Source: Xenorhabdus doucetiae
Lineage (GTDB): Bacteria; Pseudomonadota; Gammaproteobacteria; Enterobacterales; Enterobacteriaceae
Direction: 5' to 3'
NCBI RefSeq assembly: GCF_000968195.1
Contig: NZ_FO704550.1
Span: 3,348,001-3,412,000, forward strand
DNA: 64,000 bases
A model generated the notes under the pieces. That model was not told the origin of the DNA, searched no databases, and was given only the letters and a program-made list of their open reading frames with translations. Below are positions 50,115-59,095 of this stretch, piece by piece; positions within the stretch are counted from its first letter, which is position 1, and each line of letters starts with the position of its first letter. The position numbers and the translations under genes are program-made.

Positions 50115-51503
50115 TTACATGACAAGATTAAGCAGCAGTACACCACATAATCCAATTCCCCATGCGATTGTGGTAGGAATCGACCAGACGATAATCTGCT
50201 GCCTCACATGGGTAATTCCCATCATCCGGTTAACCACCCAGAAAAAACAGTCATTAAAGTAACTAAAAAACAGGGTACCCATCACCGCGGCTTGCGCCGC
50301 TACTAACATATTCACATCCGGTATCTGCTTGATAATAGGCGCTGAAATGGAAGCAGCGGTTATCATTGCTACCGTGCCAGAACCTTGGATTATGCGTATC
50401 AGCGTTGCGATGATAAACGGGATCAAAACGGGAGTTATTGGCAAGCTGGCAACATAGTGCGCTAATATTGTCCCGGTGGCGCTTTCGTTTAATACCGCGC
50501 CCAATGCCCCTCCCGCGCCTGACACCAACAAAATAATGCCCACACTTTTTAGCCCGGTTTCCAAATGTTCGGTGACTTCGTGTTTACTGGCGTTTGGCAT
50601 TAGGGTATAAACCGCCAGAAGTACACTGATTGCCAACGCAATAATCGGTGATCCCAGAAAATTAAGCATCTGAAAATAGATAGCATTTTCCTTGCCAGCA
50701 AATTCATCCGTTCCCAGTACCATTCCATTAATGACGCCAATAAACATCAGAATAATGGGCACAACAATCGGCAAAAGGGAAAGAAACAGGCTCGGCAGCG
50801 GTTTTTGCTCTTTTTCTGCCTGATAACGCTGATGAGCTTGTTGCAAACTCTCTGCATTTTCTTCGGTATTATCAAGCTGATATTCAGGATATTTCGTCTC
50901 CAACCACTTTGCATAGCAGGTGATTCCAATCACACAGGGAACCGCCAGTATCATGCCTGCCAGCATCATCTGGCCGATACTCACGCCGAATATTCCGGCT
51001 ACCGCAAGCGGCCCCGGCGTTGGGGGAACGATATGGTGAGTGACCACTAACCCACCAGCCAGCGCCACCCCAAGGGACAAGACATTACGTTTACCTTGTT
51101 TCGCCAATGCCTTCACCAGCGGATAGAGGATCACAAAAGCCGAATTCACAAATATAGGGATACTGACAATATAACCGGTTATCGCCAAGGCCCACTCTTC
51201 ACGTCTTTTCCCCAGACATTGAATCAGGCTATAGGCGATCCGTTCCGTTGCGCCAGAGACTTCCAATATCCGCCCCATCATACATCCCAATCCAATCACA
51301 ATACCGATGCTGCCTAATGTCGAACCAAATCCTTTCGTCATTACCTCAACGACATTGCTCATCGTCAATCCACCGGATATCCCGGCGATGATGGCCGCCA
51401 TTAACATGGCAATAAGCACATGAACGCGAGTACGCAAGACCAGAAAAATCAGCGTAAATACCGCCACGCCCAATCCAATCATTGGAATGTAAAACTCCAT
51501 CAT
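50115..51503 (-). CDS. GntP-family sugar acid permease, copy 1
   Basis: Proton-linked importer of the gluconate permease (GntP) family with about 12 membrane segments in 462 aa. Typical stretches are GGLVVTHHIVPPTPGPLAVAG and the C-terminal FSYFNDCFFWVVNRMMGIT. Linkage to tetronate enzymes suggests a four-carbon sugar acid (erythronate or threonate) as substrate; this is inferred. A GAGG ribosome binding site 6 bases before the ATG comes from the denD relic just upstream. It is a tandem paralogue of the gene at 51780-53156, with one block almost identical in DNA. Confidence 0.88.
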   Translation of the reverse strand: MMEFYIPMIGLGVAVFTLIFLVLRTRVHVLIAMLMAAIIAGISGGLTMSNVVEVMTKGFGSTLGSIGIVIGLGCMMGRILEVSGATERIAYSLIQCLGKRREEWALAITGYIVSIPIFVNSAFVILYPLVKALAKQGKRNVLSLGVALAGGLVVTHHIVPPTPGPLAVAGIFGVSIGQMMLAGMILAVPCVIGITCYAKWLETKYPEYQLDNTEENAESLQQAHQRYQAEKEQKPLPSLFLSLLPIVVPIILMFIGVINGMVLGTDEFAGKENAIYFQMLNFLGSPIIALAISVLLAVYTLMPNASKHEVTEHLETGLKSVGIILLVSGAGGALGAVLNESATGTILAHYVASLPITPVLIPFIIATLIRIIQGSGTVAMITAASISAPIIKQIPDVNMLVAAQAAVMGTLFFSYFNDCFFWVVNRMMGITHVRQQIIVWSIPTTIAWGIGLCGVLLLNLVM

Positions 51504-51505
51504 AA

Positions 51506-51603
51506 AACCTCATCAAATCTGTATTACTGGCAATAAATGCACGAACGGCATCGCTGAATAAATCACTGCTGGCCAAAAACCTGCGCCACCAGTATATCGC
51601 AAG
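51506..51603 (-). pseudogene. relic of a second denD, internally deleted
   Basis: The first part (51568-51600) matches the denD 5' end: TGGTGG-GCAGGTTTT-TGG-CCAGCAG, encoding the TGGAGFLG(Q)Q dinucleotide fold in another frame. It is joined directly to a match of the denD 3' end, encoding SDAVRAFIASNTDL (functional copy SDAIRAFIVSNPDL). About 900 bp of the gene between are gone. It directly precedes gntP copy 1, just as intact denD precedes copy 2. Confidence 0.8.
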
Positions 51604-51722
51604 CACCTGCCTTCATAGCGCGTTGGGCGATTTTACAAGACAGGGATAGTTGAAAAACGATGAAAACGAAGCGACGGGGAGTGAAAATTGCAATGGAAAG
51701 AAGGAGATTGCTGGAAAAGTGT

Positions 51723-51757
51723 CTGACAGCGACCGGAGTAAAATGGGTCACTGTCAG
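51723..51757 (-). terminator. hairpin after gntP copy 2
   Basis: CTGACAG and CTGTCAG, extended by GAC/GTC after a mismatch, form a stem with an 8-10 base loop about 25 bases after the stop. A short T-run (ACACTTTT) follows on the minus strand, so it may end the denD-gntP transcript. Confidence 0.5.
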
Positions 51758-51779
51758 AGCGAGGTTGAATAATGATGAT

Positions 51780-53156
51780 TTACATAATGAGGTTAAGAAC
51801 CAATATACCGCACAATCCAATTCCCCACGCAATGGTTGTCGGTACTGACCAGACGATCATTTGCTGTTTTGCGTCTTTAATGCCCATCATCCGGTTGACC
51901 ATCCAGAATAGGCTGTCGTTGAAATAGCTGAAAAACAGTGCGCCTATAGCTGCTGCCTGAGCCGCCAGTAACATGTTGATACCGGGTATTTGGCTGATTA
52001 CGGGGGCTGAAATGGAAGCCGCAGTTATCATTGCTACTGTACCGGACCCCTGAACCAAGCGTACTAATGTAGCAATTATGAATGGGATCAAAACCGGCGT
52101 TATTGGTAGGCTGGCAACCTGTTGTGCTAAAAGAGTTCCCGTACCACTTTCACGCAACACGGCTCCCAGTGCCCCACCCGCACCCGTAACCAATAGAATT
52201 ATACCTGCTGTTTGTACCCCTGACTCCAAATGTTCAATGACTTCGTGTTTGCTGATTTTTGGTATAAGTGTATAAACTGCCAGCAAGACACTGATCGCCA
52301 GTGCGATAATCGGTGTACCAAGGAAATCAAGGAGCTGAAAATAGAAATACTTTTCTTTTCCAACAAACCCATCCATTCCCAATATCATGTTATTGATCGC
52401 TTTAATTAAAATCAGAATAATCGGCACAATAATAGGCAAAAGAGAAAGAAATAAGCTTGGTAACCGTTTATTAGCTTTTTCTTCCATATAATGCTGATGG
52501 ATCTGTTGCAAATTTTCTTCTGTATCCGCAAACTGATATTCAGGATATTTAGTCTCTAGCCACTTTGCATAAAAAGTAATGCCAATAACACAGGGTACAG
52601 CCAATACCATACCTGCCAGCATCATTGAGCCTATACTCACCCCGAATATTCCAGCCACACCGAGCGGTCCCGGCGTTGGAGGAACAATATGATGTGTTAC
52701 CACCAACCCTCCTGCCAGCGCTACCCCCAATGTCAGTAAATTTCGTTTACCTTGTTTCGCCAGTGCCTTCACCAGCGGATAGAGGATCACAAAAGCCGAA
52801 TTCACAAAGATAGGGATACTGACAATATAACCGGTTATCGCCAAGGCCCACTCTTCGCGCCTTTTCCCCAGACATTGAATCAGGCTATAGGCAATCCGTT
52901 CCGTTGCACCAGAGACTTCCAATATCCGCCCCATCATACATCCCAATCCAATCACGATACCGATGCTGCCTAATGTCGAACCAAACCCTTTGGTGATCAC
53001 TTCAACGATATTGCTCATAGTTAAGCCACCAGAGATCCCCGCGATTACCACGGCAATCAACATGGCAAGCAATACATGAATACGAGTGCGCAAGACCAGA
53101 AAAATCAGCGTAAATACCGCCACTCCTAATCCAAGGATTGGGGTGTAAGAGTCCAT
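51780..53156 (-). CDS. GntP-family sugar acid permease, copy 2
   Basis: Second GntP-family proton symporter, 458 aa, with the same membrane topology and motifs (GGLVVTHHIVPPTPGPLGVAG, FSYFNDSLFWMVNRMMGI). Its ATG overlaps the denD stop codon (TAATG), so the two are translated together. It differs from copy 1 mostly in the central cytoplasmic loop (residues about 205-250) and the C-terminal half. The context suggests tetronate uptake, and the pair may differ in substrate or affinity. Confidence 0.88.
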   Translation of the reverse strand: MDSYTPILGLGVAVFTLIFLVLRTRIHVLLAMLIAVVIAGISGGLTMSNIVEVITKGFGSTLGSIGIVIGLGCMMGRILEVSGATERIAYSLIQCLGKRREEWALAITGYIVSIPIFVNSAFVILYPLVKALAKQGKRNLLTLGVALAGGLVVTHHIVPPTPGPLGVAGIFGVSIGSMMLAGMVLAVPCVIGITFYAKWLETKYPEYQFADTEENLQQIHQHYMEEKANKRLPSLFLSLLPIIVPIILILIKAINNMILGMDGFVGKEKYFYFQLLDFLGTPIIALAISVLLAVYTLIPKISKHEVIEHLESGVQTAGIILLVTGAGGALGAVLRESGTGTLLAQQVASLPITPVLIPFIIATLVRLVQGSGTVAMITAASISAPVISQIPGINMLLAAQAAAIGALFFSYFNDSLFWMVNRMMGIKDAKQQMIVWSVPTTIAWGIGLCGILVLNLIM

Positions 53157-54124
53157 TAGAAAATCCCATTTAGATCCGGATTACTGACGATAAATGCACG
53201 AATGGCATCACTGAATGAATGTCCAACGCTGAATCCCAAAGCAAGACTATGGCTAATGTCAAAATTTCCGGGCCAACTTGACACAATTTGATTAACGCTT
53301 TCATCTAGTTCAAAACGAATAAGATCCACTACCTTTTGACCAGCTATCTCTTTCAGCGAATCGATCATTTCTTGTACCGTGATACTGATTCCTGGCAAAT
53401 TTACAATGCGTGAAATAGCCAGTTTTTCGGCTGGTATTTGTACTGCATGTATGAGATTACGCACCACTATTTCAGGGCTAGATAACCACAAAACAAGCTC
53501 ACGAGAAACCGGGCAAATACAACTTTTTCCCTGTAATGGTTCACGAATAATTCCACTGGCAAATGAAGAGGCCGCTTTATTGGGTTTTCCTGAGCGGATG
53601 CTGATAGTTGGTAAACGAAGAACACGTCCATCGACATATCCCTTTCGGGAATAATCATTAATCATCAATTCACACATTGCTTTTTGAGTGCCATATGAGG
53701 ATTGTGGATTAACAGCACAATGTTCTGTGACCGTTTTCGGCAAGTTTCCCCCAAATACAGCCAGTGAACTAGTGAAAATAAATTTTAATGATGGATTCTT
53801 AGTACGAGCTGACTCTAATAAATTTCTTGTCATATCAAAATTAACTTTCATGCCTAAATCGAAATCTTGTTCAGCATGGCTACTAACGATAGCTGCGAGA
53901 TGAAACAAAACATCGCTCTCTGCATCAATTAATTTTTCAGCAACGTTTTCCTGCGCCAAATCCATTGCCAAACATTGTACCCTTGGATCATTAATAGGAG
54001 AAATTGGACACTGAATATCAATTAACATCAACTCACTAAAATTCATTCCATGACAATTTTTAAGCAAAGTAAAAGCTAACTGCTGGCCCAGAAAACCTGC
54101 ACCACCAGTAATGATAATTTTCAT
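53156..54124 (-). CDS. denD: NAD-dependent epimerase/dehydratase family, DenD-like D-erythronate dehydrogenase
   Basis: Extended short-chain dehydrogenase of 322 aa. The Rossmann motif is ITGGAGFLGQQLA at residues about 4-16, FTSSLAVFGG carries the catalytic Ser region and SSYGTQKAMCEL has the YXXXK pair. Members next to OtnI/OtnK and GntP genes are D-erythronate dehydrogenases (DenD), which oxidise erythronate to 2-oxo-tetronate. The assignment comes from family resemblance plus context. It lies downstream of the DeoR-family gene and overlaps gntP copy 2. Confidence 0.8.
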   Translation of the reverse strand: MKIIITGGAGFLGQQLAFTLLKNCHGMNFSELMLIDIQCPISPINDPRVQCLAMDLAQENVAEKLIDAESDVLFHLAAIVSSHAEQDFDLGMKVNFDMTRNLLESARTKNPSLKFIFTSSLAVFGGNLPKTVTEHCAVNPQSSYGTQKAMCELMINDYSRKGYVDGRVLRLPTISIRSGKPNKAASSFASGIIREPLQGKSCICPVSRELVLWLSSPEIVVRNLIHAVQIPAEKLAISRIVNLPGISITVQEMIDSLKEIAGQKVVDLIRFELDESVNQIVSSWPGNFDISHSLALGFSVGHSFSDAIRAFIVSNPDLNGIF

Positions 54125-54188
54125 CTAAATTTCTCCTTCATAGTCTCTTGGAACTATTTCGTAAATAAGAATTTATTTTTTGTGCTTC

Positions 54189-54956
54189 TTATACATCGAC
54201 AATATGTAGTTTTAGACCTATTTCCTGTAATTTTCTTTGTTCTGATATCGGTAATTTATCGTCACATACTATGTCATTCAAATTTGAGAGAGAACAAACG
54301 CGAAACATGCCGTATTTTCCATATTTACTGCTATCAGAAATCAATATTTTTCTACGAGCAATTTCTAATAACATCTGTTTTACAAAAACTTTTTCTTCAT
54401 AAGGAGTTGAAATACCATGTTCAAGATCCCATGAACTTGTACTGATAAAGGCAATATCTATATTCAAAGTACGTAATACCATAGCTGCGGTATTCCCGAC
54501 ACAGGAATAATTGCGTTTATCCACCTGTCCTCCAGTGTGAAACAGATTCAGTTGTGGTTTATTTATCAAATATTGGGTGATCGAAAAATCATTTGTAACA
54601 ATAGTAAGATTGAAACGTTCTGCCAATACCTGCGCAATTTCAAACGTCGTAGTTCCCGCATCCAAATAAACTACCTGCCCATCTTTCACTAATGAAGCCG
54701 CATATTTTCCAAGCACACGCTTATAGCGGTGATTAATAAGGGCTTTTTCATTCCATGGTAATTCTTGCCGTAAGGCATTATTTAATTGAATACCTCCAGT
54801 AACACTAATGATTTTCCCTTCATCTTCCAAAAGACGAATGTCTCGTCTCACAGTCATATGAGAAACATTTAGCAATTCAACTAAATCGCCGATGGAAACC
54901 GTCTTATATTCATGTAAGTGACGGTAAATAAAATCTCTACGTTCTGGGGGAGTCAT
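54189..54956 (-). CDS. DeoR-family transcriptional regulator
   Basis: Sugar-metabolism regulator with an N-terminal winged helix-turn-helix (RRDFIYRHLHEYKTVSIGDL, SHMTVRRDIRLLEDEGKI, residues about 5-60) and a C-terminal ISOCOT-type effector domain with YLDAGTTTFEIAQVLAE. The frame opens at 55010, within otnI, but AGGAGAGAT precedes the ATG at 54956 (255 aa). Embedded in the tetronate cluster, it probably represses it in response to a phosphorylated intermediate. The operator is not identified. Confidence 0.88.
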   Translation of the reverse strand: MTPPERRDFIYRHLHEYKTVSIGDLVELLNVSHMTVRRDIRLLEDEGKIISVTGGIQLNNALRQELPWNEKALINHRYKRVLGKYAASLVKDGQVVYLDAGTTTFEIAQVLAERFNLTIVTNDFSITQYLINKPQLNLFHTGGQVDKRNYSCVGNTAAMVLRTLNIDIAFISTSSWDLEHGISTPYEEKVFVKQMLLEIARRKILISDSSKYGKYGMFRVCSLSNLNDIVCDDKLPISEQRKLQEIGLKLHIVDV

Positions 54957-54985
54957 TATCTCTCCTGCTACATTACCGCTCACAA

Positions 54986-55765
54986 TCATGATTGGGATTT
55001 TACCAACCATCCAAGTCCCTTCTCCGTATGGTCTGCCGGATAATATTCACATCCAAGCCATCCTTGATACCCCATCGCATCCAATTTCTTAAATAACCAA
55101 AAATAATTGACCTCACCCGTGTCAGGTTCATGACGTTCCGGTACTGATGCAATTTGAATATGGCTAAATTTACCCCACAACCGTTCTATCGTTCGCAATA
55201 AATCACCTTCCATAACTTGGCAGTGATAAAGATCCAACTGAATAAAGACATTTTTACGGCCAATAGTCTCTAACAGTGACTCTGCTTGCTTCTGTGTTGT
55301 CAAAAAATAATCTGGTATATCGTGGGCATTGATCGGTTCAATTAAAACATTAATACCATACTCAGCCATCACGTCCGCAGAGTATTGAATATTTTTGATA
55401 TAGCATTTGCATTGTTGTTCTTGAGTAAACTGGCTATTCCACTTCCCGGCCATTGCATGAACTTGTTTACAACCTAATATCAAGGCATATTCCAATGCCT
55501 TATGCACTCCTTCAGCAAAAACTTTCTCTCTCCCTGGTAAACAAGCCATTCCTCTGTCACCTAAACTCCAATCTCCAGCAGGCATATTGAACAGTATTTG
55601 TGCCAGATGATGTTCTCTCAACAATGCTGCAATCTTCTCCGCTGGTTCCATATAAGGAAACAAACATTCAACACCCCTGAATCCTGCATTCGCAGCCCTC
55701 GCAAAACGTTCAATAAAAGGAACCTCATTAAACATTGTGCTCAAATTTGCAGCAAACCTAACCAT
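54986..55765 (-). CDS. otnI: 2-oxo-tetronate isomerase OtnI
   Basis: TIM-barrel isomerase of the hydroxypyruvate-isomerase family, 259 aa. Known OtnI proteins convert 2-oxo-tetronate to 3-oxo-tetronate in threonate and erythronate catabolism. Conserved features are ANLSTMFNE at the start, GVECLFPY, LFNMPAGDWSLGDRG, the metal-binding Glu in LIEPIN near residue 145, and LDLYHCQVMEGD. The start has AAGGA upstream. A true hydroxypyruvate isomerase (Hyi) is the alternative; context with otnK favours OtnI. Confidence 0.85.
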   Translation of the reverse strand: MVRFAANLSTMFNEVPFIERFARAANAGFRGVECLFPYMEPAEKIAALLREHHLAQILFNMPAGDWSLGDRGMACLPGREKVFAEGVHKALEYALILGCKQVHAMAGKWNSQFTQEQQCKCYIKNIQYSADVMAEYGINVLIEPINAHDIPDYFLTTQKQAESLLETIGRKNVFIQLDLYHCQVMEGDLLRTIERLWGKFSHIQIASVPERHEPDTGEVNYFWLFKKLDAMGYQGWLGCEYYPADHTEKGLGWLVKSQS

Positions 55766-55874
55766 GGCCCATCCTTCTTATCTTAGAGATAACGCACGCT
55801 CAGTGCTTCTGTTTCTTCTGTGCTGGATCTTGACCAGTTTTCTCTCTGTTGTTCTATCATCATAAGAAAACACT

Positions 55875-57170
55875 TTATTTGCATGACGTCATATTAGGGC
55901 GATGAAAAATCTCCTGTGCATGCAAAAAGAAATTTTTTCCACCAAAATTGCCTGATTTCAGCACCAACCAGCAATCATTCTGTAAATTACACACCCAAGG
56001 AATACCAGGGGAAATAGATACGCCAATACTGAGTTGGTAAATTCCCAAACCTTGTACAATCTGGGCAGAAATTTCTCCTCCCGCAACAATAAAAGTATTA
56101 AATCCGTGTAGTCTCAGTTTGCTAGCTATGTCAGAAAAAATCTGTTCAACCGCATTACTGGCTTTCGAAGCTCCATATTCCTGTTGAATCATTTTTAACG
56201 AATTAGGGGACTGCGTGGAATACAACATCGGCGCAAGATCATCTACTGGTTGCTGAATGATCCAGTCTACCAACTGGTTAGCATATCCTGAGTTGTTAAT
56301 ACATTCCCTCACATTCACTGCCATAGCAGGTGCTATCTTTTTATATTCAGCAACCTGCTGATTTGTCATAACCGAGCAACTTCCCGCAAGAATAACTGAC
56401 CTTCTACCTTGGTTTGGTGGGATATCCCCAAGTATTGATGCTGATAGTGTTTTCCCTGTGTGGTAGCTAGCAATTGCAGCCCCTAGGCCAGAACCTCCTG
56501 TTACCAAAACCATATCTGATACAGCTTGAGCAATCGGTAATAGATCTTCCATAACTAGAGCATCAATAACCGCATAACGAACACCGTCTTGGTGTAATAA
56601 CTCCAAATGATGATAAATAGCCTGTTTTCCTTCACGAACACAACTAAGGTTGATTAATCCTGCTTTTCCCCTTGATTGTTGTTCTATTAAGCGCAGCAAA
56701 TTAGCATCCTTCATCGGAGTAAGGGGGTGATATTGCATTCCGCTTTCGTTCAGTAATTGTCCGTTAACAAATAAATGTCCATGTACTACCGTTCTTCCGT
56801 TAATTGGAAGAGCGGGACAAACCAGACTAATATCAATGTGAAGCTCATCCATCAAGGCATCAATAACCGGACCAATATTTCCTTCTGGTGTGGAATCGAA
56901 AGTAGAGCAATATTTGAAAAACAGTTGCTGGCAATCAGCCTGATACCGTAACCATTGGCAAGATTTCAGTGAATTATCTATTGCTTCCTCAACAGGACAA
57001 GAACGGTTTTTCAGGCTAATAACAATGGCATCGACATCGTCTGGAATAGGTGTGCTTTCGTCTGGAACGCCTAATAGTTGAATAACCCGCCAGCCACCCT
57101 GCACCATGAAACTAGCAATATCTGTTGCTCCAGTAAAATCATCAGCAATCACTCCCAGTTTAATGGTCAT
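55875..57170 (-). CDS. otnK: 3-oxo-tetronate kinase OtnK
   Basis: Kinase of the four-carbon acid sugar family (formerly DUF1537), 431 aa, phosphorylating 3-oxo-tetronate to its 4-phosphate. The N-terminal motif LGVIADDFTGATDIA carries the substrate-binding Asp pair, KYCSTFDSTPEGNIGPV follows near residue 85, and the C-terminal nucleotide-binding half has VLAGSCS, VAGGEISAQIVQGLG and GNFGG. It is the first intact gene of the cluster. The pathway would next need the decarboxylase OtnC, which is not in this window. Confidence 0.88.
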   Translation of the reverse strand: MTIKLGVIADDFTGATDIASFMVQGGWRVIQLLGVPDESTPIPDDVDAIVISLKNRSCPVEEAIDNSLKSCQWLRYQADCQQLFFKYCSTFDSTPEGNIGPVIDALMDELHIDISLVCPALPINGRTVVHGHLFVNGQLLNESGMQYHPLTPMKDANLLRLIEQQSRGKAGLINLSCVREGKQAIYHHLELLHQDGVRYAVIDALVMEDLLPIAQAVSDMVLVTGGSGLGAAIASYHTGKTLSASILGDIPPNQGRRSVILAGSCSVMTNQQVAEYKKIAPAMAVNVRECINNSGYANQLVDWIIQQPVDDLAPMLYSTQSPNSLKMIQQEYGASKASNAVEQIFSDIASKLRLHGFNTFIVAGGEISAQIVQGLGIYQLSIGVSISPGIPWVCNLQNDCWLVLKSGNFGGKNFFLHAQEIFHRPNMTSCK

Positions 57171-57821
57171 GATATTCTCTTTATGAAAGTTATTCGCTCA
57201 AATACATTAATCATATTCCCCTATTACAGATCCTAAAGACTAAAAGTAAATGGTAGATATGCCCTCTTACCTATTTCATTTTTCACTATCGACGTATTAC
57301 AAACAGTTATGATCACAATAAAATTAATTTGAGCTATATGAAAAATCAAAAGGATTAGAAGCCATTACTGTTAGTTCCTCTGATACAACTTCCAACCCTT
57401 TCTTATTTTCACCAAAAAATGTTCAATTTGTATATCCTTACCAAAAACACAGTTTGTTCCTGACCTATTGATTTACACCTTTGCATCCGCCTTTTTCAGT
57501 TGCTTGTGGCTTCGGTCTTGAGATCAAAACCATAACCGCCCTAATTAAAGACTGTGCGATTCCCATTCCCATCGCTCCCAGCCCTATAACCCCTATTTTT
57601 TGTATTGAATTATTCATGAGGTTCCCTGGTGTTGTGTGACAATTTGTTACCTTTTAATCTTCACATAGATAATTTCACAAAAAAACGATGAATATCACAT
57701 TCAAGATTTATATATCACATGAAAAATTTAATATAACAATTTGATTTTAAGTTAATCAGATAAACTATCTGCATTACTGTTACAATCGATAACACGATAA
57801 CCTGATTTTCTGCCTGTCCTT
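57171..57821. other. 650-bp region upstream of otnK
   Basis: It contains the ltnD relic (57340-57617) and, beyond it, an AT-rich stretch with several TCACAT/TCACAA half-sites (57661-57720) that may be the old promoter of the tetronate operon. 57171-57339 shows no feature I can name; the otnK ribosome binding site is a weak AGAGAA. Confidence 0.6.
57340..57617 (-). pseudogene. relic of L-threonate dehydrogenase (ltnD)
   Basis: On the minus strand an ATG at 57617 starts MNNSIQKIGVIGLGAMGMG and continues IAQSLIRA, the Rossmann motif of the 3-hydroxyisobutyrate dehydrogenase family, closest to LtnD as I recall it. The frame then breaks: YGFDLKTEATSN and LKKADAK are read in shifted frames. Further on FFGENKKG and SEELTVMASN resemble VLFGE and GEMTVMASG of LtnD, implying internal deletion. 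It lies where ltnD stands in known ltnD-otnK clusters. Confidence 0.75.
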
Positions 57822-58850
57822 ATGAAATCGAAGATAATACTTTCTGAGCCTGAACGAATAACATTGCAACAACTCGCTTTGAATCATCCCCACCGGGATA
57901 TCCGTACGCGAGGAACGGGTTTGCTCATGCTTGCCAGAGGGAGCAAGCCGTCCCAGATCACCGCTGAAATAGGATGCAGTCTCCGGGTTATCTATAATTG
58001 GGTTCACATGTGGCACAATTCAGGGATAGCGGGATTATTAGGCGGTCATGCTGGAGGCCGGTATCTCGCTATGACGCCTGAAATGATTGCCACTGCGGTC
58101 GAAGCTGCCTGTGCAGAGTCCCTAACTCTCGCACGGATAGCCCAGTGCGTTGAGGCAAAGCATGGGCCCCTGCCTTGTACGCTTGAAACGCTGGCAAATA
58201 CCCTGAAAAAGCAGGGGCTCACCTATAAACGCACCCGTCTATCGCTTAAAAAAAGCGCAACGAAACGGAGTTTGCTAACAAATCCGCCTTGCTGAATAAA
58301 ATTAAGGCTGGAGCACAGTTAGGCCATTACCCTTTGGTCTATTTTGATGAGGCGGGTTTTGCCGCATCTCCTCCCGTGCAATATGGATGGAGTCCACGGG
58401 GTAAGCCCCATGAAACTGAACCTCAAGAACATGACAGGCGGTCAGTTCTGGGGGCGTTAAATTACACCGATAAAACGCTGTTTTACCAAAAAACGTCCAG
58501 GAAGATCACGCGAAATGAAGTGATTGATTTTTTAAAGCACCTCCCCCAACAAGGGGACCACCGCCCTGAAATTTTTTATGTTGGAAAAGTGCCGATTCCT
58601 TCACGGGATTTGAAAAAAAAATAAAAAAATAGCTGGTTACGAGAACACAACCTGTTTTTATTCTACCTTCCCGCCTACAGCCCAGAGCTGAATTTGATTG
58701 AAATCGTCTGGAAACAAGCCAAATACCATTGGCGACGTTTTATCACTTGGACTCAGGAGACAATGGAGAATGAATTAAATACGTTATTGGGCGGTTATGG
58801 TAACCAATTTGCAATTAATTTCTCTTGAGTACTTAAAAAAATTAACACCA
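57738..58850 (+). mobile_element. IS630-type insertion sequence remnant
   Basis: The transposase pseudogene fills most of it. Possible inverted ends share TTTTAAGT: left near 57745-57757 and, reversed, right near 58829-58838. The match is short and imperfect, so element borders and any TA target duplication are uncertain. Confidence 0.4.
57822..58828 (+). pseudogene. IS630-family transposase, frameshifted
   Basis: The reading frame is spread over three pieces. The first (57822-58295) carries an N-terminal helix-turn-helix (SQITAEIGCSLRVIYNWVHMW) and the second (from about 58255) the DDE start LVYFDEAGFAASP. The third (about 58630-58828) holds YLPAYSPELNLIEIVWKQAKYHWRR with the final catalytic Glu. 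The first break is a -1 shift at a run of seven A (58248-58254), perhaps programmed. The second lies in poly-A stretches near 58613-58629, where the second catalytic Asp region is unreadable, so the element is dead. Confidence 0.88.
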
Positions 58851-59015
58851 ATAACCAGAAAAATAACTTTCACATATCAGTGTTATTAACATAAGAAAAG
58901 TTTCTTAATACCCCAATATCCCCGTTATCCCCAAATCAGGTGAATTTGAAATTCATTCTCGTAAACGCACCTAACTCAGTGTTTTATCCGTTAAAACAGA
59001 TAAAACCACCAACAG

Positions 59016-59064
59016 ATGGGAGACGATGACATTGGGCTTTTGCCAGATTGGATGGAAGAGCAGG
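59016..59064 (+). pseudogene. relic of a metE 5' end in opposite orientation
   Basis: ATGGGAGACGATGACATTGGG closely follows the metE start region at 61430-61390 (ATGGGTGACGACATGACA...TTGGG), including its GGG-GACGA ribosome binding site. It reads MTLGFCQIGWK against MT(VLNH)TLGFPRIGLK. A deletion of about five codons and substitutions separate them. Direction is opposite to the intact metE whose 3' end lies just downstream. Confidence 0.5.
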
Positions 59065-59095
59065 GATGGGCTGTCAGGGAAACAAACGCTTTTCA

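Noticed and set aside
51563..51832. 89-codon minus-strand frame between the gntP copies
   Set aside because: It overlaps the 3' end of gntP copy 2, the hairpin and the denD relic in a different frame; no family resemblance.
55766..55874. Possible otnC 3' remnant between otnK and otnI
   Set aside because: The gap has a 26-codon frame ending in SVRYL that faintly recalls the OtnC C-terminus, but the match is too short to call.
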